A stretch of DNA of 64,000 nt, from positions 122,001 to 186,000 of the forward strand of contig CALNXK010000097.1 of the NCBI GenBank assembly GCA_942486035.1. The letters run 5' to 3'. Below the pieces are notes generated by a model. That model was not told where the DNA came from. It saw nothing but the letters and a program-made list of their open reading frames with translations, and ran no database searches. This stretch comes from Porites lobata (Eukaryota; Cnidaria; Anthozoa; Scleractinia; Poritidae). Position numbers and translations under genes: made by a program. Positions 58,501-64,000 of the stretch are shown in pieces; the first letter of the stretch is position 1, and each line of letters opens with the position of its first letter.

Positions 58501-58642
58501 CCACAGGATCAAGGGTATTTCTTGCACAACCTTTCCAAGGGCTGTCCAAGTCAGACCCACACATACGTCTAAAAATTGATGTCTTTCCCACTCCAGTCTT
58601 TCCACATAGCACAACCTTATAGGTCTTGACCTTGTTGGAGGT
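46501..58642 (-). CDS. Rab-like small GTPase 3, atypical switch II (DTAGLE), polybasic prenylated end; 5' end not found
   Basis: P-loop exon 58457-58642 (acceptor CTTTTGTCAG, donor AAG/GTATTC) encodes 62 residues with GKTGVGKTS. Exon 46501-46986 (acceptor AATTTGCAG) encodes 161 residues starting LNLWDTAGLEQ, with TNKID, TSALTGEG and a C-terminus RRRRRRKCCSS: a polybasic stretch plus Cys pair typical of membrane-anchored small GTPases. They join in phase 0 at the same position as in genes 1 and 2. Gln of DTAGQE is Leu, the same change as the hydrolysis-dead Q61L of Ras. The P-loop exon has no plausible own ATG, because the open frame upstream runs through a hairpin repeat. The start is therefore on an upstream exon, possibly the 61.1-kb exon or one outside the window. 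The 11.5-kb intron is full of retroelement debris. Confidence 0.78.
46987..48298. other. Intron of GTPase gene 3, unique part
   Basis: AT-rich sequence without a recognisable gene. 'tcagcctgaa/gg' and 'ttattttc' words recur between 47,460 and 47,800. Confidence 0.35.
48754..49565 (-). pseudogene. Gypsy integrase, broken
   Basis: Integrase pieces in several frames: an HHCC-like part with the frame RFYWPYMERD (near 49,440-49,470) and the core end RTTTYHPQCKGKAERFNKT with the conserved YHPQ..G..ERFN pattern (near 49,060-49,115), followed by HAYNCARSESTGYSPFFLLFGR. Stops and frame changes separate the pieces. Its N-terminal side is cut off at about 49,570 by the LINE and resumes at 52,480. Confidence 0.75.
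49580..52470 (+). mobile_element. 5'-truncated CR1/L2-like LINE inserted in the Gypsy element
   Basis: Plus-strand fragments give the end of an apurinic-type endonuclease (VIVYRPPCTK, ILIVGDFNLHVD near 49,815-49,850, SDHTAVLCDL). A reverse transcriptase follows in several frames: SLDPVPTSLV, LLVLLDLSAAFDTID, YGVPKGSCLG, MLGPLLFNIYTSK, and HCYADDSHLYFSF (YADD, near 51,400). The C-terminal end is AAPKLWNDLPLEIRMAKSVDTFKR. After the stop the element ends in a short CTAT microsatellite (about 52,455-52,475), a usual CR1/L2 3' end. The 5' end and start of the endonuclease are missing, and a pyrimidine-rich stretch marks the left border. At least four frame breaks make it dead. Confidence 0.82.
52480..55321 (-). 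pseudogene. Gypsy reverse transcriptase and RNase H, broken
   Basis: RT N-terminal side at 55001-55321 (VKQYVEDLLNCGWVQK), RT palm at 54422-54760 (WVRIPFGLRNAP, CIPYLDDIIVSSKTF with catalytic YLDD), RNase H from about 54,110 to 53,910 (HTDASYEGLGAVLY, SFTVYTDN) and again from 52,980 to 52,595 (LTYVLSSAKIN, DFNFDIRYR, DTLSRI). The RNase H is split between YTDN and LTY by a 0.9-kb insertion (52,985-53,900). Several stops interrupt the RT. Confidence 0.78.
52983..53900 (-). mobile_element. Gag-like fragment of another retroelement (DIRS/Ngaro-like) inserted in the RNase H
   Basis: The longest ORF (52983-53768) has a coiled-coil, Lys/Glu-rich protein with the segments MFKDFLEKKLEDKGKQIEQ, RQRIRKRQKLIKIADKSR, GWQVVAEYESDELASGSEDE and a basic RKRRQKEQLSSDRGKKPR. 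This resembles the ORF1 proteins of cnidarian and fish tyrosine-recombinase retroelements as I recall them. No RT or recombinase accompanies it. The flanks belong to the Gypsy RNase H on both sides, so it is a nested insertion. Confidence 0.6.
55401..56045 (-). pseudogene. Gypsy protease-region remnants
   Basis: ORFs 55401-55799 and 55827-56045 lie between the MYND-like finger and the RT, where the protease should be. The 55401 ORF has strand-rich sequence ending GDALSRVGIQVENTTEHDIT, which fits the linker after a Gypsy protease. I do not see an intact D(S/T)G active site, so the protease itself is decayed. Confidence 0.45.
56105..56434 (-). pseudogene. MYND-like and CCHC-like zinc fingers of the Gypsy polyprotein
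   Basis: Near 56,160-56,240 the minus strand reads CSSCHSVHYCSKKC followed by WVKHKSLC, the C-x2-C / C-x3-C / H-x3-C spacing of a MYND finger. At about 56,340-56,430 it reads YYHCGSSDHYFRG, a remnant CCHC nucleocapsid knuckle. Both sit between gag and the protease region. Stops lie between them. Confidence 0.6.
56486..57546 (-). pseudogene. Gypsy gag, broken
   Basis: ORFs 57262-57546, 56821-57237 and 56486-56734 run in order. The middle one contains FWRDFKILGVIGGEEQKDRLSF, RQIDAGLERGCKEREIIDAV and SPSLKLRSSLE, the pattern of Gypsy capsid domains in cnidarian and fish elements. Frame changes separate the three. Confidence 0.7.
57734..57751 (-). other. Primer-binding-site-like sequence of the Gypsy element
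   Basis: Reading on the minus strand, TGGCGACCCTGCCAGGAC follows '...CCTGACAACATTC' at the point where the 5' LTR should end. It begins TGG, as expected for the complement of a tRNA 3' CCA end. Confidence 0.5.
57752..58456. other. Right flank of the Gypsy element, possible 5' LTR remnant
   Basis: About 57,752-57,990 would be the 5' LTR in minus orientation, but no partner LTR was seen near 48.1-48.3 kb. No gene in the remaining AT-rich part. Confidence 0.35.
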
Positions 58643-58712
58643 CTGACAAAAGGGAATTGCATGTGGTAGTTTAACATAAAAGTATAAATGTGGCAAATAT
58701 GAAACGTTCCCC

Positions 58713-58832
58713 TCTCTGAGGGAGCACTTAATTGACAAAGTATTTTTAAGGCTGGATTTCTTCATTATCATAATTAAGAAGAAATCCAGCCTTGAAAATA
58801 CTTTGTCAACAGAATGCCCTCTGAGAGAGAAA
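58713..58832. repeat. 120-bp hairpin upstream of the GTPase 3 P-loop exon
   Basis: TCTGAGGGAGCACTTAATTG...GACAAAGTATTTTTAAGGCTGG pairs with CCAGCCTTGAAAATACTTTGTC...GAATGCCCTCTGAGAG around a short AT-rich loop (58,770-58,782). The inverted arms make a long but meaningless open frame. Confidence 0.75.
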
Positions 58833-59456
58833 ATAGCAGGATACATTAGTGGTGTGTTCACGAAGGCTATCACTAAGATTTCAAGTTGCCGGGTGATTAC
58901 AACAAGTAGGTGGGGAATCAAACAGGCAGTGATTTTTTTTGCTTCTGTTTTTCTTCTATTTTCCTCTATAGAAGTAGCTGGGAACAATGTTCATAGTAGC
59001 CGGGAAAAATTCCCAGCCCCCGCCTCCGCCCTTATTAATGACACTCCTGAGTGCCAATCATCAATTAAAATTGATCATTAATCAAAATCTTCAAGCAATG
59101 CAATGATCAATTATTGAAAATGTTCATTAATTATTGCCGGGAAAAAGTATAATTTCTTGTACGCAAAAGAACAAATTAAAACTTAGTGTGTTTTTCGGAA
59201 CAGTCAACACAATGATTGAAAAATTGTCAATAGTACCTTCATGGACATTTGTAAGCTGGTTATTAAATTTCAGAGTTTGCCTGTTATTCAAAAGCGGACT
59301 GAGTAAAGTTTTCTTGAGCTTTGCGTACCAAAGAAACCGATGAAGACTGAGCCCGCTCAAATACCCTTTTATTGCCCCCGCACTCTCTGGGTGTGAGGGT
59401 TCAGGGTTTGCTATGCCAATCACAAACCTTAACTAGCAAAGAGTAACAAAGAGTTT
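58833..59456. other. Intron/upstream sequence of GTPase gene 3
   Basis: No exon identified. Contains ATTGATCATTAATCAA-type palindromes near 59,065-59,110. Confidence 0.35.
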
Positions 59457-59843
59457 ATTAGTATTAATATCATGGGTGACGAATTACTCCTTAATTTCGG
59501 CGCCAAATTTCACATGTAAAGTTACAAAGTTGCCATGGCAGCGTGCTGTACGTCTCAAGGCCAAGATGGCGACGAAGTTTTATAATGTTATGAATTGAGG
59601 ATGTCAGGGCATTAAAAGACGTTTTATATAGAAAACCTAATCACACGAAATTAAAGAGCACATCAAGAAGGATTCTAAAGGGTATTTTGTGGAAAACTTC
59701 TGAAAATTCTGAACTTAAGCCAAATTTAAGCTCCAAACTTTTTGAGAGAGTGGAGTTCTCGATCGATTTATACGATAAAACCAGGATAAACATGTAAAAA
59801 ATCCATGACTTCAAACGTTATTCGTCACCCTTGATATTAATAG
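59457..59843. mobile_element. Non-autonomous element with TTAGTATTAATATCATGGGTGACGAAT ends
   Basis: Left ATTAATATCATGGGTGACGA is inverted at the right as TCGTCACCCTTGATATTAAT. Interior non-coding. Confidence 0.65.
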
Positions 59844-59845
59844 GC

Positions 59846-59976
59846 AATCAAATGGTATACTCGTGAAATTAAGGAATAATTTCACTTGCAAAAAGCTCGG
59901 GAAATTATTAAGATTTGGACAAAACCAGACAACGCGTGTGAAATTATTCTCTAATTTCATTCGTCACCATTTGATT
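59846..59976. mobile_element. Short MITE, AATCAAATGGT ends
   Basis: AATCAAATGGT at the left and ACCATTTGATT at the right are inverted; GAAATTAAGGAATAATTTCAC and GTGAAATTATTCTCTAATTTC pair inside. It abuts the preceding element. Confidence 0.6.
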
Positions 59977-60233
59977 ACACATACTTATACTACCGCATGA
60001 GAAATTTCTACAATTTGATTGGCTTAGAGCAGCAAACCGATTACCTTAACACAACTGACAAATTAAGAAAATTTTTGGGAAAAAGAATACCATTGTAATC
60101 CTTTCTTTCGCAGAGATCCTTTTTCTGTACGAGGTTTGGCATAAAACATCAAACATTGCAGTATAGCCCGCACTAAAGGACGTGAGCTAAAGGTCGTTTC
60201 AATAATTGTAGACTGTTTGTACAATATTATTGA

Positions 60234-60995
60234 ATCGAACCAGCAGCATATAACCCCGAAGCGTCTAACTTCTCGTTATCTGTTTAGAACCATGCTGGGG
60301 TTTTTTAGCCGTCCAATCAGAGGCACGGAAATTTTTTTGCCCAAATATGCAATCAGAGAATTGAAGGCATCCCCGTCTAAAAAGTAGCTACTAACGAATT
60401 CTTCAAATCCTTAACAGTTCTACAAGTACATCCACAAATCAACAATAGTCCGTTGAGTCGTTTAAATTTGTTAAATAACATAATCAACGGACAAAAAACA
60501 TTTAAGTATTTACAGGTAACGGAGCCAACGAGTGTGTTTACATTTGCGTGCGCTAAGCTGCACTATGGCGAGTACCAACAATTTTCTTTGCGGATACTTT
60601 CCGTAAAAAGTAGTCGCAGTTTTCCGTCTCAGTGTTAATTGTAAAACACATGTGTTTTTCTGAACGGACTTTATAGCAACCTTTGGAAACTACCGTGATG
60701 TTGACGCATACTCTTTTGAGCACGCATCATGATTAGCTGACCTTATTTTGTCCGGAATAAGTCAATCCTGGCCATTTTGAATTCCTATTTCGGTCAAATT
60801 TTACTTCGTAAAACTGTAATTGCTCTTTGTAACGCTTCGTTTACATCGCGATACAAAGTTTTCATAGCACTAGCGGGACAATCTCGCGTATCATTGATTC
60901 GACATTAGGAAGTAAATTTTGATTGGTTCTCCAAAAAACCCCAGCATTGAAACAGAGTTATACGCCTCAGGGTTATATGCTTCTGATCGAACCAA
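60234..60995. mobile_element. Non-autonomous element, ATCGAACCAG..CATATAACCC ends
   Basis: TIRs of about 80 bp: left CAGCATATAACCCCGAAGCG ... ATGCTGGGGTTTTTTAG, inverted at the right as AAAAAACCCCAGCATTGAAAC ... CGCCTCAGGGTTATATGCTTC, then GATCGAACC. The 760-bp interior has no recognisable gene. Confidence 0.7.
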
Positions 60996-61024
60996 GAGAG
61001 AATGAGTTAGCTCATTCTCTCTTG
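60993..61024. repeat. Short perfect inverted repeat
   Basis: CAAGAGAGAATGAG, then TTAG, then CTCATTCTCTCTTG: 14-bp perfect arms with a 4-base centre, just inside the intron beyond the donor of the 61.1-kb exon. Confidence 0.8.
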
Positions 61025-61139
61025 ATCGAATGTTTCAAATATAATAATTATACTACATATTATTTGTTTCAAATTGATCATAATAACTTTTTTTCTGGAG
61101 TAGTGATGAGTTATGCGGCATTATTCTCTAATTTCTTAC

Positions 61140-61331
61140 CTCGACGGTTACGCGTCGATCCTTAACTTTGATAGTGTCGTCAGGCCAATGTGAGAACGTC
61201 GTTGTGTCGCTAAGAAAGTCATCGCCCCGAAAACGACGAAAAATAGAGGTTTGACCGACATCACTTCTCCCGCTCAAGGCAACATCGTACAGACGCAATT
61301 CCCTATTCTCTCCTTGAGCCGTACTGCCAAT
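61140..61331 (-). pseudogene. Degenerate first exon of a fourth Rab-like GTPase (P-loop GRSDVGQTS)
   Basis: Minus-strand open frame of 64 codons ending at a good donor (GTCGAG/GTAAGAAAT). It reads LYDVALSGRSDVGQTSIFRRFRGDD and ends DRRVTVE, colinear with the first exons of GTPases 1-3 and of near-equal length (64 against 60-62) with the same phase-0 end. The P-loop Lys is Gln and the second invariant Gly is Asp, so nucleotide binding should be impaired. Where the ATG is expected there is ATT (61,329-61,331, in AAGATTGGC), one base from ATGG. Alternatively the exon starts after an acceptor TTTTCAATTAG (61,336). It could be a dead exon, an alternative first exon for the LNLWDTAG exon at 46.9 kb, or an upstream coding exon of gene 3, since phases agree with both. 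Confidence 0.55.
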
Positions 61332-61728
61332 CTTCCTAATTGAAAACCACCAACAAATCAGTGAAGAAATCCCCCAAGGGGACTCTCATACGAAAGGGGC
61401 GGGGTTGCCCGTCGTCTCACTTAGGGGTGTAAATTTTGGATTTTGGTCTCACTTAGGGTGTTCTGGGCAAAACGCCATAGTTATATTTAGCCGTAAAGGT
61501 TTCTTTTAGGGTTGCGCGCGAAGAAATATAACTAAAAATTTATTTATTTTCAACTCGTTTTATTTACATCTTCATCTACAGCCACATTTTATTTAGTCGG
61601 TAAAATTGATTAAACATCGCACCAACATTTTGTAAGAAATAAAAAAACCTAAACCTATATACGTATATGCAAATATTAAAAGATATATCAAAATAAATAG
61701 AATTTATGAATACAACACCCTAGCTGTG
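61332..61728. other. Upstream of the fourth P-loop exon
   Basis: Contains a GGGGCGGGG box near 61,395 and two copies of 'gtctcacttagg'. No other gene. Confidence 0.35.
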
Positions 61729-63985
61729 TCTCATTCATATTTAAGATAATTTACTAAATTTGTTTTAAAACAGTTCAGTGACTTAGAAGTTACAATCTCC
61801 GAAAGGTAAAGAACTCCTTTCATATATGGATCTAGGAAAGAAAGAGAACTTGAAAACGTCCTTGCTAATTTTGGGTATTCTATACTTAAACACATGACTC
61901 CTACGTGTTCTGGTCTCACTATTCGGCACAAGAAGTTTGTCTGTTTTAATATCTACAAGACTATGGCTTAGTTTGCACATTAGTGTTAATCTGTTTTTTC
62001 TTTCTTCGCATTTCTAAAGAATCCTTTTCCAGTTCTTTAAGCATATCTGTAACGCTAGCAGTTAGCTTGAAATTCAGGAGGCAAAAACGCCTTTCTTTGA
62101 GCTCTTTCTAGTTTGTACACGTCTTTCTTGTAGTGCGGGTCCCAAGAGGCGCTCGCATACTTTAGTTTAGGTCGAACAATGGAGCAATATGCAGATTCTT
62201 TCACATTGTTGGGGCAATTCCAGAGATTACGTCTGATCAACCCTAGGGTTTTACTCGCATTTGTTGAGATTGAAGCAAAATGCTGGGACCACTTCAACTT
62301 GCTATTTACGGTAACCCCTAGATACGAGATAGATTCAACTTGATCAAGTTCAGTTCCACAAAATGTGTACTTGCTCTTTGGTGATTTTGTTCCGTTGAGA
62401 TGCATAGAATTTTACCTTTCGAGGGGTTGAACTCCATTTGCGAGAATACCATACAAAAGTGCGTCATCAGCAGAGAATTTCACTTCAAAATGCAGTCCAT
62501 TCGGCAAACCATTTACATACGTCAAGAAAAGTAGAGGGTCCAAGAATGTTCCCTGTGGGACCCAAGAGGCAACGGGGGAAACCTTATATGCCCCTCCTTC
62601 GCAAATAACTGTTTGATGACGTCCGGTTATAAAAGATTCAAACCAAGTGAGCAGGGTTCCATGAATTCCGTAATATTCTAGTTTCTTTAAAAAACGCTTA
62701 TGTGGCACTTTATCGAAGGATGTCGAGAAATCCAAAACTGCGGTGTGCACAGAGGAATTTTGTTGTATTGCATTTGCTATATCATGGACGGTGTGGATTA
62801 GTTCGACTTCATTTGATCTCTTAGCTCTGAAGCCATGTTGATGATGTTTAAGGATGTCGTATCGCTCGAAGTGTTTCGTAACATGACTATGTATTTTATA
62901 CGTTCAAGGATCTTACATGTAATACAGGTCAGCGATATCGGACGATAATTTCTAGGGTCGGATTATTTCTCTTTCTTAAAAACGCCGCACACATTTGCGT
63001 TTTTCCATCAACCAGGCAAGGTTCCAGTATTGATTGAATCTTGATAGATATTTGTTAAGATAGGTGCAATTTCAGTCGCATATTCTTTAAGAAACCAGGG
63101 AGGGATGGCGTCAGGGCCACAGGCTTTAAACCGCTTTAAAGAAGTGAGCTGCGTCATGACTCCGTTGATAGAGATGTTGATAGGGCTGATTTTTGGCTTA
63201 GGGTCATTTCAAACGTTTGGGATACTTGTAAGATCTTTCTTTGTAAAGACACCGCAAAAATGCTCGTTTAAAATTTCAGTCTTCGAGCCTCCATCGATGA
63301 TTACTGATCCATTAATTTTTTCATGTGAGCTGAAAGGCTCTTCAACTTTTCTTTGATACTAACAGAGTTAGCTCTCTTCCTTTACATTTTTCTTCCTACG
63401 ACATGCAATGTTCACGCTGAAAAGAACAATATCATGATCCCTGATACCAGGTAAAATCTTTGCACACTCAACGATACTTGGATTATAAGAGAATACGTGG
63501 TCTAAAATATTGTTACTCGTTCCGTTTTATCTTGTTGGCTCGTATACGTGTTGACGAAGATCATAGTTGTCTGTCATATCCAGAAGTCTTTCGGATGCAG
63601 CAGAATGCGAAGAATTTTCTTTCCAATTTATGTCGGGGCATTAAAATCTCCTGCAATTATCGCATATAGAGCATTTGTCGCCGGGGTTTAACTCAATGTC
63701 TTCTCCAAGCAGCAGTAGCATATACGGAGAAATATGGTTGTTCGGGCGAGTGTAGAAGCTGCTGTTCATCTCCACCGGTCGAATGATTCGGTAAAGGACT
63801 TCATTTCTAACAGCTAATTTCTCATTCGATGCAAAAGGAGCATAACAAATCGAAACTTTTCCTTTAATGAAATGTTTTTCGTTGCTTGGGATCCATTTCT
63901 GCTTGAAAATGCTCGCCAAAAATAGCAAATAAAGTGGAGCCCAGAAACGCGTTGCTGCGCTTATGCTAATCAGTGATGAAATCAA
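61729..63985 (-). pseudogene. Decayed LINE (non-LTR retrotransposon) with 2A-like motif
   Basis: Minus strand, from right: 63641-63985 encodes an ORF2-like N-terminus with LLLLLGEDIELNPG, then an endonuclease C-terminal part (63,420-63,640; SSHSAASERLLDMTDNYDL, NILDHVFSYNPSIVE). RT pieces follow: VLDFSTSFDKVPHKRFLKKL, SWVPQGTFLDPLLFLTYVNG and FSADDALLYG (62412-62750; Ala-Asp-Asp catalytic site), thumb and connection SYLGVTVNSKLKWSQH and PKLKYASASWDPHYKKD (62055-62405), and a C-terminal remnant to about 61,731. The central endonuclease is missing between the 2A-like segment and its C-terminus. Frame breaks are frequent. The element may extend past the window end. Confidence 0.78.
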
Positions 63986-64000
63986 AGTTGAAAATGGTCT

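Noticed and set aside
58643..58987. Open frame extending the GTPase 3 P-loop exon upstream to an ATG at 58,987
   Set aside because: It runs through a hairpin repeat and lacks similarity to GTPase N-termini, while a good splice acceptor sits at 58,643.
1..64000. tRNA, rRNA or snRNA genes
   Set aside because: No cloverleaf with A and B boxes or recognisable rRNA/snRNA segment was seen by eye; a dedicated search could still find one.

Overview
The window looks like a piece of an anthozoan genome, most likely a stony coral. This is inferred from intron-rich animal genes (SOCS, COQ9, a collagen/fibrinogen-like secreted protein, Rab-like GTPases), an AT-rich background and dense short inverted-repeat transposons. 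There is no sign of operons, and I recognised no tRNA, rRNA or CRISPR. Exon models were built by hand from splice sites and reading-frame phase. No alignment was run.

Layout. 0.1-1.3 kb (+): a SOCS4/5-type protein with its whole coding region in one exon. 4.6-13.0 kb (-): a nine-exon COQ9 gene of ubiquinone synthesis, including a 25-bp microexon. 14.8-21.3 kb (+): a five-exon secreted protein with signal peptide, short collagen stretch and fibrinogen/intelectin-like domain, with a 148-bp tandem repeat just upstream. 24.2-61.3 kb: a family of divergent Rab-like GTPases, all split by an intron at the same place just before the WDTAG motif. Gene 1 (-, 24.2-28.1 kb) and gene 2 (+, 28.5-42.5 kb) are head to head; gene 3 (-, 46.5-58.6 kb) has retroelements in its intron; a fourth, degenerate P-loop exon lies at 61.1-61.3 kb (-). 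All three complete GTP-binding domains replace the catalytic switch II Gln with Val, Met or Leu.

The most unusual object is a 9.9-kb DNA transposon (28,814-38,709) in the first intron of GTPase gene 2. It has a perfect 10-bp target duplication and about 0.7-kb terminal inverted repeats. Each repeat carries a 15/30-bp minisatellite near its outer end, as in Foldback elements. On its minus strand it encodes an intact serine/threonine protein kinase, then a cysteine-peptidase-like ORF, a linker of small exons with nuclear-localisation and SUMO-interaction-like motifs, and a MULE-type DDE transposase with a SWIM zinc finger. The transposase part has about four single-base frameshifts, whereas kinase and peptidase-like ORFs are open.

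48-58 kb is a decayed Gypsy-type retroelement (-) interrupted by a 5'-truncated CR1/L2-like LINE (+) and by a gag-like fragment of another retroelement. 61.7-64.0 kb holds a second decayed LINE (-) with a 2A-like motif. The rest is AT-rich intron and intergenic sequence with many MITE-like inverted-repeat elements, including four members of a TAGCCTG-ended family with 9-bp target duplications.
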